A DNA stretch of 64,000 bases from an uncultured Bacteroides sp. (GTDB taxonomy: Bacteria > Bacteroidota > Bacteroidia > Bacteroidales > Bacteroidaceae): assembly GCA_900553815.1 (NCBI GenBank), contig USEY01000001.1, positions 1-64,000 on the forward strand, written 5' to 3'. The translations under genes were made by a program, and so were the position numbers. Within the stretch, counting starts at the first letter, position 1, and each line of letters begins with the position of its first letter. Below, in pieces: positions 9,153 to 18,056 of this stretch. The notes beneath the pieces are model-generated. The model saw nothing but the letters and a program-made list of their open reading frames with translations, did not search any database and was not told the origin of the DNA.

Positions 9153-10064
9153 TCAAAAATATCCTTCCCGTTTTTTCTGCTCCATACTGGCTTCTTGGTC
9201 AAAGTCTATCACACGTGTAGTACGTTCACTCTTAGTGGTAGTCATCATTTCCTCCACAATTTTCTCAATTGTATCGGCATTGCTCTCCACAGCACCAGTC
9301 AAAGGCCAGCAACCCAACGTACGGAAACGCACCATACGCATCTGAATTTTATCACGATATTGCTCTGGAAGACGATCATCATCAGCCATAATCAGATTGC
9401 CGTCTATTTCTACACAAGGACGTTCTTTAGCAAAATACAGAGGTACTATAGGTATATTCTCCAAACGAATATATTGCCAAATATCCAGTTCAGTCCAGTT
9501 ACTCAACGGGAATACACGAATACTCTCCCCTTTATGCACCTTTGCATTATAGATATCCCACAATTCCGGGCGCTGATTCTTCGGGTCCCATTGGTGGAAA
9601 CGGTCTCTAAAAGAGAAAATACGCTCTTTTGCACGTGATTTTTCCTCATCACGACGTGCGCCACCAAAAGCAGCGTCAAACTTATATTTATCCAATGCGT
9701 GGAGCAACGCCTGCGTTTTCATCAAATCAGTATGCACCTTACTTCCATGAGTAAAAGGTCCAACCCCTGCCTTGAAAGCTTCCATATTGCTTTCCACTAT
9801 CAGATTCCAGCCATACTTCTTGGCATATTCATCACGAAATTGAATCATTTCCTTAAACTTCCACTTCGAATCAATATGCATCAACGGAAATGGCACCTTG
9901 CCCGGATAAAAAGCCTTCTCTGCCAAACGAACCATTACAGAAGAATCCTTGCCTATACTATACAGCATGACAGGATTTTCAAATTCCGCAGCCACCTCAC
10001 GAATAATGTGTATAGACTCAGCCTCCAACTCCTTCAAGTGGCTCAATTTGTATTCCTCTTTCAT
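9153..10064 (-). CDS. cysD: sulfate adenylyltransferase subunit 2
   Basis: The 303-aa catalytic subunit makes APS from ATP and sulfate. The PP-loop motif SIGKDSS is at residues 36-42, and the conserved [16 protein letters not shown] stretch of CysD lies near residue 130-150. Length is normal for the family (about 300). It pairs with cysN directly downstream and follows cysC by 70 nt. In this context it feeds PAPS synthesis for sulfotransfer; no reductive assimilation genes are in the window. Confidence 0.96.
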   Translation of the reverse strand: MKEEYKLSHLKELEAESIHIIREVAAEFENPVMLYSIGKDSSVMVRLAEKAFYPGKVPFPLMHIDSKWKFKEMIQFRDEYAKKYGWNLIVESNMEAFKAGVGPFTHGSKVHTDLMKTQALLHALDKYKFDAAFGGARRDEEKSRAKERIFSFRDRFHQWDPKNQRPELWDIYNAKVHKGESIRVFPLSNWTELDIWQYIRLENIPIVPLYFAKERPCVEIDGNLIMADDDRLPEQYRDKIQMRMVRFRTLGCWPLTGAVESNADTIEKIVEEMMTTTKSERTTRVIDFDQEASMEQKKREGYF

Positions 10065-10134
10065 GAATATATTAAATTAAAACAATTAGCAAATCTTTTC
10101 TTCCCAATCATATACCAATACATGATTGATACAA

Positions 10135-10737
10135 CTATTTACCTATACGTGGTAAAATAAGAGCCAGCAACTTGTTGACTGATTCTTCCAATGTCAAAAC
10201 AGACGTATCCAATGTCAATGCCGGATGAGCAGGAGCCTCAAATGGCGCCGAGATTCCGGTAAAGTTCTTTATTTCACCACGACGAGCTTTCGCATAAAGC
10301 CCTTTAACATCACGCCGCTCACACTCTTCCAGCGGTGTGCTGACATACACCTCCAGAAAATCTTCTTGCCCAATAATGTCCGCCGCCATCCGACGAATAT
10401 CATTGCTCGGACTTATAAATGCGGCAATCGTCACAATACCGGTATCAACAAACAACTTGGACACCTCTGCAATACGACGAATATTCTCTATTCTGTCAGC
10501 CTCCGTGAAGCCCAAATTATTATTTATACCACTCCTTATATTATCACCATCCAATATGCGACAAAGAATTCCTCTCTGATGCAGTTCTCTCTCCAATGCA
10601 ATAGCTATTGTACTTTTACCTGAACCACTTAAGCCAGTAAACCATATCATTGCACCACGTTGTCCCAGCAGTTCTTCCTTGTCTGCCCGTGTCAACATAC
10701 GGTCAAAAATCGGATAAATGTGATTTGTCTCAGTCAT
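10135..10737 (-). CDS. cysC: adenylyl-sulfate kinase
   Basis: The 200-aa kinase phosphorylates APS at the 3' position to give PAPS. The Walker A motif GLSGSGKS is at residues 35-42, followed by DGDNIR and the FISP stretch (IAAFISPSNDIRRMA) that bind APS. It is a normal-length stand-alone enzyme. Its start is 14 nt after the SLC13 permease stop, and cysD follows. Confidence 0.95.
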   Translation of the reverse strand: MTETNHIYPIFDRMLTRADKEELLGQRGAMIWFTGLSGSGKSTIAIALERELHQRGILCRILDGDNIRSGINNNLGFTEADRIENIRRIAEVSKLFVDTGIVTIAAFISPSNDIRRMAADIIGQEDFLEVYVSTPLEECERRDVKGLYAKARRGEIKNFTGISAPFEAPAHPALTLDTSVLTLEESVNKLLALILPRIGK

Positions 10738-10751
10738 ATATTCTAATTATT

Positions 10752-12305
10752 TCAAAACGGCCATATCAACGGTACCAGAAAAATAGAAATCAGGAACGTT
10801 ATGATATTCAGCGGCAAACCTATTCTAACAAAATCTGTAAACTTATAGTTACCAATACCTTGTACTATCAGATTCGTCTGATAGCCAATAGGAGTGGAAA
10901 AACTGGCAGAAGCAGCCATGCAAATTACAACAAAAAAAGGCATCGGATTAACCCCCAGCTGTGAAGACAGTGACAAAGCCAGCGGAAAAGCAAGAGCTGC
11001 GGCTGCATTATTGGTTATCAATTCCGTAAAAAGATTAGTAATGATAAATAGTACGGCCAAAAGTACATGAGGCCCATAATGATGGCTCATCCCTATTATA
11101 TAATGTGCAACCGAATCAGCTACGCCCGAATTTACCATGGCTTTACTAATAGCAAATGCGCAGGCTATCGTTATCAGGATATCCCAGGATATATATTTGG
11201 TATATTTCCTGGCCGGAAAAATCTTTGTCCATGCCATAATAATGGTCGTTACCGAAACAAAGAAAAACATATCCAGCTTTATCCCCGGAAAAGCTTCCTT
11301 CACAAAAGGCAGCTCACCCACGGTAGCTCCCACAATCATCAGAATCAGCAAGGCCAATGCAAACCAGCGTTTTTTCCGTCCAGGCACTGGCTCCGTATCA
11401 TGCCCATTAGCCAGCAATACAAAGACCGACGACTCTCCCCATGTCTGAACAAAGGAATCGTCCGCCATCAACACCAGCGTATCGCCTTCACGTAAATATT
11501 CATCGTCCAAATCACCCGTAATGCTTTGTCCATTACGTTTTATTTCTTTTACCTCTGCACCATAATGGCGTTTGAAGTTAAAAACACCCAACTTCTTGTT
11601 AATTCCTGGGAAACGCGAACCCAAAACGGCTTCCACCCTATGCAATTTACCATGCTCCTCTTCCTCATCATCCAACTTCACATCGTCTTTCCGAACATCA
11701 GGCAATAACTTGGAAGAAAACACAAGCAGATAAAGTATTCCAGCAATTGCAATAAATATACCGACTTTGCCCAACTCAAACATTGTAAAGCCTTCAAATC
11801 CTGCTTCCAGAATCATGCCATGTACTACCAGATTTGTCGAAGTTCCTATCAACGTACAGATACCTCCCAATATTGTCACATACGAAAGTGGAATCAAAAA
11901 CTTCGTAGCAGGCAACTTCACAGACTCTGCCCAACGTTTAATAATAGGAGCAAAGATAACCACCACTGGAGTATTGTTCAGGAATGCCGATATAAAAGAT
12001 ATGGTAGGAAGCATTCTCAATTGTGCCTTAAATACAGTCGTACGCCCCTGAGGAAGCAATTTCTTTATAACCTGCCCCAAAGCACCCGACTGCCGTATTC
12101 CTTCACTTACCAGAAACAGCATAGCCACTGTTATCATGCCTTTATTACTAAAGCCTTCAAGCATTTCCTTCGGTGTAAGAATACCTGCGCACAAAAACAG
12201 AACCACCACCGAAAAAAGAATCATGCCCGGGCGCATCTTATCCAGAACCAAGGCTATTACCATCCCCAACAATGCCAACAACACAAATGCTATTTCAAAC
12301 GTCAT
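10752..12305 (-). CDS. SLC13-family anion permease with RCK_C domain
   Basis: The 517-aa inner-membrane protein has about ten to twelve hydrophobic helices in two halves split by a soluble region (about 205-310) that looks like a TrkA-C/RCK_C domain (LGVFNFKRHYGAEVKEIKRN and following). The SNT signature region of the family is visible as PVVVIFAPI in the first half and TNLFTELITNNAAAALAFPLA in the second (seen in part). Members move sulfate or dicarboxylates with sodium. Between cysQ and cysC, sulfate uptake is the natural role. It begins 67 nt after cysQ. Confidence 0.88.
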   Translation of the reverse strand: MTFEIAFVLLALLGMVIALVLDKMRPGMILFSVVVLFLCAGILTPKEMLEGFSNKGMITVAMLFLVSEGIRQSGALGQVIKKLLPQGRTTVFKAQLRMLPTISFISAFLNNTPVVVIFAPIIKRWAESVKLPATKFLIPLSYVTILGGICTLIGTSTNLVVHGMILEAGFEGFTMFELGKVGIFIAIAGILYLLVFSSKLLPDVRKDDVKLDDEEEEHGKLHRVEAVLGSRFPGINKKLGVFNFKRHYGAEVKEIKRNGQSITGDLDDEYLREGDTLVLMADDSFVQTWGESSVFVLLANGHDTEPVPGRKKRWFALALLILMIVGATVGELPFVKEAFPGIKLDMFFFVSVTTIIMAWTKIFPARKYTKYISWDILITIACAFAISKAMVNSGVADSVAHYIIGMSHHYGPHVLLAVLFIITNLFTELITNNAAAALAFPLALSLSSQLGVNPMPFFVVICMAASASFSTPIGYQTNLIVQGIGNYKFTDFVRIGLPLNIITFLISIFLVPLIWPF

Positions 12306-12372
12306 AACAGCCTTAATTTATTAACTATCAAAAAAAATATCACAACACATTAATATAATATTGTCGATGCCA

Positions 12373-13188
12373 TCAAATCTCACGAGGTTTTACAATAAAC
12401 CATGGATTCAGCAAATTTTCTTTATTATAGCACAATGGCTTCCCTGTTTCTGCATGATAGATTTCAGCACCGGCAGCACATGCAATAGCATGGCCGGCTG
12501 CCGTATCCCATTCCATTGTCGGCGCAAAACGAGGATATATATCCGCCTTACCCTCGGCAACCAAACATATTTTTATTGAGCTACCATTAGATATCAATTC
12601 TACATGTTGATGTCTGCGTCTCAAATCCTCAATATATTCTTTTGTCTCTTCAGAAAGATGAGAACGAGAAGCTACCACGACATACCCCGCATGCGGCGTC
12701 TTACAAGACAACCGTTGTGCCTCCGCCTTCAAAGCATCCAGTGTTTTATCACCTCTCTCAGTAATATCATTCAGTTTATAGGCGCCCATCTCCCGTTCTG
12801 CAAAATACAATTGTCTGGTTACAGGCACATAAATCACTCCCATAACAGGTACACCATCCGCAACCAAAGCTATATTTACAGTAAATTCACCATTTCGTTT
12901 GATAAACTCCTTGGTTCCATCCAACGGGTCTACAATCCACAAATCATGCCACATTTGCCTATCTACATAAGGCAAATGTTTACCTTCTTCGCTCAAAACA
13001 GGATAAGGCGTATTACGCAATACTGAAACAATCACCCGATGCGCCTCCTTATCAGCTTTTGTCAATGGAGAATTATCCGCTTTAAGTTCTATTCCGAAAT
13101 CAGAAACTGGGTCATTATAAATAGCACGAATCCTGCTACCCGCCTCCAAAGCTGCATCAATGGCATCCAAGATATATTGTTGTTCCAT
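12373..13188 (-). CDS. cysQ: 3'(2'),5'-bisphosphate nucleotidase
   Basis: The 271-aa inositol-monophosphatase-fold enzyme hydrolyses PAP, the by-product of sulfotransfer that inhibits sulfotransferases. The metal site is spread over SEEGKH (about 66), WIVDPLDGTKEF (about 88-99) and EWDTAAGHA (about 220). It is the first gene of the sulfation operon, 27-34 nt after a -7 box. Placing PAP removal, sulfate import and PAPS synthesis with a sulfotransferase argues for a dedicated sulfation pathway. Confidence 0.93.
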   Translation of the reverse strand: MEQQYILDAIDAALEAGSRIRAIYNDPVSDFGIELKADNSPLTKADKEAHRVIVSVLRNTPYPVLSEEGKHLPYVDRQMWHDLWIVDPLDGTKEFIKRNGEFTVNIALVADGVPVMGVIYVPVTRQLYFAEREMGAYKLNDITERGDKTLDALKAEAQRLSCKTPHAGYVVVASRSHLSEETKEYIEDLRRRHQHVELISNGSSIKICLVAEGKADIYPRFAPTMEWDTAAGHAIACAAGAEIYHAETGKPLCYNKENLLNPWFIVKPREI

Positions 13189-13214
13189 ACGCTTACTATA
13201 AAATTACAAAGTTG

Positions 13215-13222
13215 CAAAATTA
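13215..13222 (-). promoter_or_regulatory. -7 box of the sulfation operon
   Basis: TAATTTTG on the minus strand matches TAnnTTTG and lies 27 nt before the cysQ ATG. I see no good -33 TTTG at the right distance. Confidence 0.55.
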
Positions 13223-13402
13223 AAAACTTATTCAGCGAAAAAAGTTTTCATTCACTATTTATAAACTCTTTTAAGTCTAAATAAGACTCTTTTGTTCCTA
13301 CTTTATGCGAGCTATTAGTGTAAATACAAACACATTACAATCCCCAAACACATCCTCGACCACACTCCTCACTAATACAACCACCTTCTTCATATTACAG
13401 AC

Positions 13403-13431
13403 AAGGCAGTGACTCAACAGCCACTGCCCTT
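13403..13431 (-). terminator. hairpin after the SPOR lipoprotein gene
   Basis: A 7-bp stem ggcagtg/cactgcc (13405-13411 with 13422-13428) lies about 50 nt past the SPOR gene stop. The T-tract on the minus strand is short, so efficiency is uncertain. The remaining 13189-13478 stretch holds only this hairpin and the cysQ promoter. Confidence 0.5.
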
Positions 13432-13478
13432 CTAATGATTCAATCTTATTGTTGTAATATGTTTACTCAAAAGAGCTA

Positions 13479-13973
13479 CTACTTCACACGATACAACAGC
13501 CAAGCACCCTGGAAGTCTGAACGATTAGGATACTTTGCCTTGAAAGCATCACGAGCCGATGCCGCAGAAGCTCTGTCATCAAACGAGCTAACTACCACAC
13601 GATACATAGCAGCCTCTGCATTAAATACGATAACAGGTGTATAACCCTCACCTTGCAAGTACTCTTTCAAGCCCTCAGCATTCGCTTTCACGCCAAAACT
13701 ACCACAAACTACACCATAATCTTTCAAATCACCGCTGACAACAGTAACTTTCTCGTGACGCACATCTGCCACAGGTGCACTCTCAACTACTTTTGCTTCC
13801 ACAGGTGCCGACACCACAGGAGTAGCTTCTTCTACTACAGTAGGCTGAGGTTCTGTCAACTCTTGTTTTTTTGCGTTTTCATAAGCTTTCTTATAAAAAC
13901 TTTCCTTCGACTTACAAGAAGTGAATGCAATCACCATACACATTCCGATACCTAATACTGCAATTTTCTTCAT
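13479..13973 (-). CDS. SPOR-domain lipoprotein
   Basis: The 164-aa protein has a lipoprotein signal (MKKIAVLGIG..., Cys about residue 20 in FTSCKS), a Pro/Val/Glu-rich linker (about 35-80) and a C-terminal SPOR fold (about 85-160: YGVVCGSFGVKANAEGLKEY). SPOR domains bind denuded peptidoglycan glycan strands at division sites, so this is probably an outer-membrane lipoprotein reaching the wall. It is followed on the same strand upstream by another small lipoprotein gene. Confidence 0.85.
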   Translation of the reverse strand: MKKIAVLGIGMCMVIAFTSCKSKESFYKKAYENAKKQELTEPQPTVVEEATPVVSAPVEAKVVESAPVADVRHEKVTVVSGDLKDYGVVCGSFGVKANAEGLKEYLQGEGYTPVIVFNAEAAMYRVVVSSFDDRASAASARDAFKAKYPNRSDFQGAWLLYRVK

Positions 13974-14031
13974 TTCCTTATTGTTTTTAATAATTAACGT
14001 CCGTCTATTCTCTCTAATACATTACATCATT

Positions 14032-14436
14032 TTAATATTCCCGAAACAGTAGCCGCTCTTCTTCATATCCCAAACATAGTGTTGAAGAAGTCAACTGATA
14101 GATTTTAAATGTCCGCTGTCCGTCGGGCCAAGCCAGAAAATCATCATAATAATTCTCTCCTACGCTTTCGGGGAGCAAAATAATAGAAATTTCATCACCT
14201 TTCAAAGAATAAGTCCCAAAAAACGTCTGATAAGCCCCATCTTCCACTATACAAATGGCAGAAAAGCTACCTTTTTGGAAATTATAGAATACTCTACCTT
14301 CCTTTTTCACATGCCCATCCGCATATTGATACTGTATTAACTGCCATTTCTTTTCCAAGGCCGAATCCGTATTCGAACATGCCAATAATACCAATAAGGC
14401 AACAAACATCCATACTATCTTAGCACACTCTCTCAA
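14032..14436 (-). CDS. small lipocalin-like lipoprotein
   Basis: The 134-aa protein has a hydrophobic leader ending in a lipobox (LLVLLACSN) and a mature part of short beta strands (KKWQLIQYQYADG..., GTYSLKGDEISI) that resembles the lipocalin-like/DUF4488-type small lipoproteins of Bacteroides. No ligand can be named. The start is a TTG at 14436; the first in-frame ATG (14409) would remove the Arg and Lys that a signal peptide needs, so TTG is preferred. It lies 58 nt upstream of the SPOR lipoprotein gene and may be co-transcribed with it. Confidence 0.65.
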   Translation of the reverse strand: MRECAKIVWMFVALLVLLACSNTDSALEKKWQLIQYQYADGHVKKEGRVFYNFQKGSFSAICIVEDGAYQTFFGTYSLKGDEISIILLPESVGENYYDDFLAWPDGQRTFKIYQLTSSTLCLGYEEERLLFREY

Positions 14437-14919
14437 AACTTACTACTTTTTTATTTACGAATAAACAAAGTACGCTATTCCTATCAACTACAGAACAATC
14501 TTTATTGTTAAATATAACTAAACTGTATCCTACAGCAAGTACTCACTCTCTTTTTTATCTATTCTGTTCAGTATTTGTCTGTCCTTACAACATTTCAACA
14601 TATACCTATATCAATTGTTATCTTTCAAGATAGACACACAAGTTAAGCTTCCATTGTTAACTGAAAATAATCAAGTTAAGTTATACACCTCTATTCCCCT
14701 ATACAATACCCCAACTTCAAATCCTCATCCTAATTTCAAACAAACATCTCTATCTCGAATGCAATTTGCTTTTGTAATCAGAGGATAAATCCTACGCTTC
14801 AAAAAACAACAATCAAAATTCTCATAAATGCAGCAAACGGATACAAAAAAAGGAAGTGAAATGATGATAATTATTTTTTTTTCATTAGTTTTGTCTCATA
14901 ACTTTTAAAACGAACAATT
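14437..14919. other. AT-rich divergent intergenic region
   Basis: The stretch separates the minus-strand lipoprotein genes from the plus-strand YtxH gene. It carries a perfect -7 box for YtxH (14886-14893) and a near-match for the minus strand (TACTTTG at 14466-14472). No gene or repeat is visible in the rest. Confidence 0.55.
14886..14893 (+). promoter_or_regulatory. -7 box of the YtxH gene
   Basis: TAGTTTTG matches TAnnTTTG and lies 26 nt before the YtxH ATG. A -33 TTTG is not evident. Confidence 0.55.
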
Positions 14920-15129
14920 ATGAAAGGATTGAACGTATTAGCAGCTTTTCTGGGTGGCGCAGCTGTAGGCGCAGCCCTCGGTATCCTCTTTGCTCCTGAA
15001 AAAGGAGAAGACACCCGCAAGAAGATAGCAGATATACTGCGTAAGAAAGGTATTCGCCTCAACAGAGACGAAATGGACAATCTGGTAGATGAAATCGCTA
15101 CAGAAATCAAGAATGAAGCTTCTGTATAA
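14920..15129 (+). CDS. YtxH-like small membrane protein
   Basis: The 69-aa protein starts with a Gly/Ala-rich transmembrane helix (LAAFLGGAAVGAALGILFAP, about 5-24) followed by a charged helix beginning PEKGEDTRKKI. This is the YtxH/gas-vesicle-GvpP-like family, often stress-induced envelope proteins. Next on the same strand come a holin-like protein and an 84-aa protein, a conserved-looking trio. Role in the envelope is inferred only from family and location. Confidence 0.8.
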   Translation: MKGLNVLAAFLGGAAVGAALGILFAPEKGEDTRKKIADILRKKGIRLNRDEMDNLVDEIATEIKNEASV

Positions 15130-15305
15130 TCTGCCCGGAAACGTAAGACTAAAGGCTGAACTGCAAGAAAAACAAACTTAACTGACAAAGGAGCTATTCC
15201 CTCCAGACATAAAAGGAGTATCTTCCCGTCATTATTTCTTCTTGCAATTCAGCCTCGATATTTCTTGTAAACACCACTTTTACCACATATCCATTCCAAC
15301 TCATC

Positions 15306-15659
15306 ATGTTCTCCGACGATAAAAGCATTGAAACCATACAGCAGCTTTTCCTGGAATTCAAAGATTACCTGAAACTCCAAAAAGACTATACCAAGCTTGA
15401 ACTGACCGAAAAGCTCACCATCCTGCTTTCCACCATCATGCTTGTACTATTAGTAGCCATACTCTCCATGATAGCTTTATTCTATCTATCATTTATGATA
15501 GTCTACATTCTGGCGCCTGTAGTCGGAGGACTAATGACAAGTTTCGGCATCATTTCAGCTTTCCACGTTCTGCTTATTTTCTTACTTATTAAATTCCGCA
15601 GGACACTCATTATTACACCTACCGTGAAATTTCTTGCAGGATTATTTTTAAAACAATAA
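15306..15659 (+). CDS. phage-holin-family-like membrane protein (superfamily III)
   Basis: The 117-aa protein has an N-terminal amphipathic helix (about 5-40), then two strong transmembrane helices (about 41-65 and 72-100) and a short basic tail. This is the pattern of the Phage_holin_3_6/YqjE-like family, which is mostly chromosomal and not phage-borne. No phage genes are nearby. It sits between the YtxH gene (176 nt upstream) and the 84-aa gene (21 nt downstream). Confidence 0.75.
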   Translation: MFSDDKSIETIQQLFLEFKDYLKLQKDYTKLELTEKLTILLSTIMLVLLVAILSMIALFYLSFMIVYILAPVVGGLMTSFGIISAFHVLLIFLLIKFRRTLIITPTVKFLAGLFLKQ

Positions 15660-15680
15660 CGTACCCAAAACTATCATATT

Positions 15681-15935
15681 ATGGATAAACCTATTGATAC
15701 ATCAGCCATAACATTGGAAGATATAGCACTGAGAAAAGCTGAATTACAAAAAGACATACAGGAAAAGAAAGAGAACATAAAAGAACTGTCCCGAGAACTG
15801 TTTGCGCCACTCGAACCAGCCACAAACAAAGCCAACGCCATGATGAGAGCGTTTAATACCGGCATGGCTATCTACGATGGTGCCATGACCGGTGTAAAGA
15901 TAGTAAGAAGAATCCGCAAACTATTCAGACGCTGA
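15681..15935 (+). CDS. small protein of the YtxH/holin-like cluster
   Basis: The 84-aa protein has a Lys/Glu-rich coiled-coil-like half (about 15-45) and a Gly/Ala-containing second half that ends in a basic tail (KIVRRIRKLFRR). I do not recognise a named family; it resembles YqjK-type companions of YqjE/YqjD-like membrane proteins. It starts 21 nt after the holin-like gene, so it is very likely in the same transcript. Confidence 0.65.
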   Translation: MDKPIDTSAITLEDIALRKAELQKDIQEKKENIKELSRELFAPLEPATNKANAMMRAFNTGMAIYDGAMTGVKIVRRIRKLFRR

Positions 15936-15983
15936 AACCCGCATCATTCCTGCATATTTCAACACCCAACAAAACCAACAGCA

Positions 15984-16139
15984 CTATTTCAGCAGCTGTT
16001 CTATAGGATTTTCCCAAAATGCTCTGGTTGAACTAACCAATGAACTACCCATATAAAGAAGGAACAATACGGCTATAATCAACATCAATAGCCCAATGAA
16101 AGCGTTGTGCCTTTCCTGCTTCAATTCTGCAAAAACCAT
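15984..16139 (-). CDS. 51-aa single-pass membrane protein
   Basis: This short frame encodes 51 aa: a charged N-terminus (AELKQERHN), a strong transmembrane helix (FIGLLMLIIAVLFLLYMG, about residues 14-31) and a short polar C-tail. A near-perfect ribosome site (AAGGAGG) sits 5 nt before the ATG, which is unusually strong for Bacteroides and supports translation. It lies between hisS (minus, upstream) and the convergent small-envelope cluster. Function unknown. Confidence 0.7.
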   Translation of the reverse strand: MVFAELKQERHNAFIGLLMLIIAVLFLLYMGSSLVSSTRAFWENPIEQLLK

Positions 16140-16255
16140 AAAACCTCCTTTTTCTTAAAACAATTCATAAAGAGCCTGCAACATCGCTTTGCCCTACAGC
16201 TGCAAAAGTAGCCTATGCGAATTACAATCCCCTTACAATGCTATGACAAATATAC

Positions 16256-16285
16256 AAAAAAAGGAGTACAGATGTACTCCTTTTT
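16256..16285. terminator. terminator after hisS
   Basis: A perfect 12-bp stem pairs 16258-16269 with 16274-16285 around a 4-nt loop, with A and T tracts on both sides. It lies 19 nt past the hisS stop and separates hisS from the 51-aa gene. Confidence 0.85.
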
Positions 16286-16303
16286 AAAGTATTTCTGCTT
16301 TTA

Positions 16304-17665
16304 TTAAAGCAACGCATCAATCAGTTCATCGGGGGTCAATAATCGTTGTTCACCCGTCTCCATGTTCTTCAACGTCACTTTACCTTCATTCATTTCGTTC
16401 TCACCTACCAAAGCTACAAAAGGTATATTCTTGGCATTGGCATAACTCATCTGCTTCTTCATCTTGCTGCTGTCAGGAAATATTTCAGCACGTATGCCGG
16501 CTCCTCTCACCTTAGCCAACACACCCATAGAGAAAGCAACCTCACGGGCACCAAAGTTGATAAACAGCAACTGAGTACCGTTTACAGCCTCTTTCGGATA
16601 CAGGACAAGCTGGTTCAAAACATCGAATATACGGTCTGCACCAAACGAGATACCTACACCCGATACACCTGAAAGGCCAAATACTCCGGTCAGATTGTCA
16701 TAACGTCCGCCACCAGTTATACTGCCAATCTGCACATCAAGCGCCTTCACCTCGAAAATAGCACCAGTATAATAATTCAATCCACGTGCCAAAGTCAAAT
16801 CCAGTTCAATCTCATTCTTCAGCCCCAATCCAGCCAAAGTACTTAATATAAACTCACTTTCCTCTACACCTTTCAGTCCCGTCTCGCTGGCAGCAAGTAC
16901 CTCCTTCAAGGTAGCCAGTTTTTCTTCGTTACTACCATTCAACAGGATAATAGGCTGTAAGCGTGCAATAGCCTCCTCACCTATACCCTTCTCACGAAGC
17001 TCAGCGTTTACATTGTCAAGCCCTATCTTATCGAGCTTGTCAATAGCTACCGTTATATCCACAATCTTGTCGGCCTCCCCTATTATCTCGGCTATTCCCG
17101 ACAATATCTTGCGGTTGTTTATCTTTATGCAAACACGAATGCCGAAACGAGAAAATACCGTATCAACAATCTGCATCAATTCCACCTCATTGAGCAAAGA
17201 ATCACTGCCCACCACATCGGCATCACACTGATAGAACTCTCTATAGCGCCCCTTCTGAGGACGGTCTGCACGCCATACTGGCTGAATCTGATAACGTTTG
17301 AAAGGGAAAGTTATCTCATCACGGTGCATCACCACATAGCGTGCAAAAGGCACCGTCAAGTCATAGCGCAATCCCTTCTCACAAAACTTGCAAGCCAGGC
17401 GCGCAGCATTGCGGCTCAACAATTCCTCATCGGTAAGCCCGGAAAAGTAATCGCCCGAATTCTGTATCTTAAACAACAATTTATCCCCCTCTTCACCATA
17501 CTTGCCCATCAAGGTCGAAAGCATTTCCATGGCTGGAGTCTCTATCTGTTGAAAGCCATACAGATGATATACATCGCGTATGGTATTGAATATATAGTTG
17601 CGCTTTGCCATCTCTACAGGAGAGAAATCGCGCGTTCCTTTTGGAATACAAGGTTTTGCTGCCAT
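16304..17665 (-). CDS. hisS: histidyl-tRNA synthetase
   Basis: The 453-aa class II synthetase charges tRNA-His. Visible are motif 1 in the N-terminus (KGTRDFSP at about 9), motif 2 ([19 protein letters not shown] near 127), the histidine-binding [10 protein letters not shown] (about 308), motif 3 ([11 protein letters not shown], about 357), and a C-terminal anticodon-binding domain. Length is normal. It is transcribed alone from a consensus-like promoter at 17724-17754 and ends at a strong terminator. Confidence 0.97.
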   Translation of the reverse strand: MAAKPCIPKGTRDFSPVEMAKRNYIFNTIRDVYHLYGFQQIETPAMEMLSTLMGKYGEEGDKLLFKIQNSGDYFSGLTDEELLSRNAARLACKFCEKGLRYDLTVPFARYVVMHRDEITFPFKRYQIQPVWRADRPQKGRYREFYQCDADVVGSDSLLNEVELMQIVDTVFSRFGIRVCIKINNRKILSGIAEIIGEADKIVDITVAIDKLDKIGLDNVNAELREKGIGEEAIARLQPIILLNGSNEEKLATLKEVLAASETGLKGVEESEFILSTLAGLGLKNEIELDLTLARGLNYYTGAIFEVKALDVQIGSITGGGRYDNLTGVFGLSGVSGVGISFGADRIFDVLNQLVLYPKEAVNGTQLLFINFGAREVAFSMGVLAKVRGAGIRAEIFPDSSKMKKQMSYANAKNIPFVALVGENEMNEGKVTLKNMETGEQRLLTPDELIDALL

Positions 17666-17723
17666 AAGTTCTTTTATTGTTTATTCTGTAACATTACACA
17701 CATTTTCCATACTTTACAGTTTG

Positions 17724-17754
17724 CAAAGGTAGCGCAATTTATTGATTTTGTAAA
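17724..17754 (-). promoter_or_regulatory. hisS promoter
   Basis: The -7 box TACCTTTG (17724-17731) is perfect; a TTTA -33-like box lies 19 nt upstream (17751-17754). The ATG of hisS is about 60 nt downstream. Confidence 0.7.
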
Positions 17755-17855
17755 GCAAAGCCAAAGCTTTTCGCAACAAAAACATATATAAAGCCTCCAT
17801 ATATCGGCATTCTGAAAAAAGCAGGAAACCTCAACTCTGCTCCACAACCAACAAA

Positions 17856-17951
17856 CACCCGTTTCGACAACAAAACGCCAAACTGCTGAAACAAAGCACC
17901 CGTTTCGACATCGAGCTCTATATGAAACATGAATGTAACACTTGTTTCACC
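17856..17951 (+). repeat. three spaced direct repeats upstream of the response regulator
   Basis: A 14-nt repeat (cacccgtttcgaca) occurs exactly at 17856-17869 and 17897-17910, and a 9/14 copy starts at 17939. The spacing is 41 and 42 nt, about four helical turns. They end about 25 nt before the -33 box and may be binding sites, perhaps for the regulator itself. Confidence 0.5.
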
Positions 17952-17975
17952 TTCCCGTAACAAAAACGCTCCACA

Positions 17976-18009
17976 TTTGCAACACAAAAAGAAATAAAGC
18001 CTAACTTTG
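17976..18009 (+). promoter_or_regulatory. promoter of the two-component operon
   Basis: The -33 TTTG (17976-17979) and the -7 TAACTTTG (18002-18009) are 22 nt apart, one more than usual. The ATG of the regulator follows 47 nt later. An 11-bp imperfect inverted repeat (18009-18019 with 18028-18038) covers the likely transcript start. Confidence 0.65.
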
Positions 18010-18056
18010 TGACAAAAGAACGGCAACTCTTTTGTTACAGTAAAAAAGAATAAACA

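Larger units (their letters stand above)
17666..18056. other. divergent hisS / response-regulator control region
   Basis: No gene is credible here; a 95-codon minus frame (17739-18026) covers promoter elements. The region holds the hisS promoter, three spaced cac-N2-gtttc motifs (17856, 17897, 17939), the regulator promoter (17976-18009) and an inverted repeat (18009-18038). Confidence 0.6.

Noticed and set aside
7604..10737. reductive sulfate assimilation operon
   Set aside because: No PAPS reductase, sulfite reductase or siroheme gene is present, while a sulfotransferase is in the same operon.
15306..15659. prophage remnant because of a holin-like protein
   Set aside because: No other phage gene, integrase or att site nearby; the family is commonly chromosomal and accompanies YtxH-like proteins.
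17739..18026. 95-codon minus frame upstream of the response regulator
   Set aside because: It covers the hisS promoter and the regulator promoter and shows no family.
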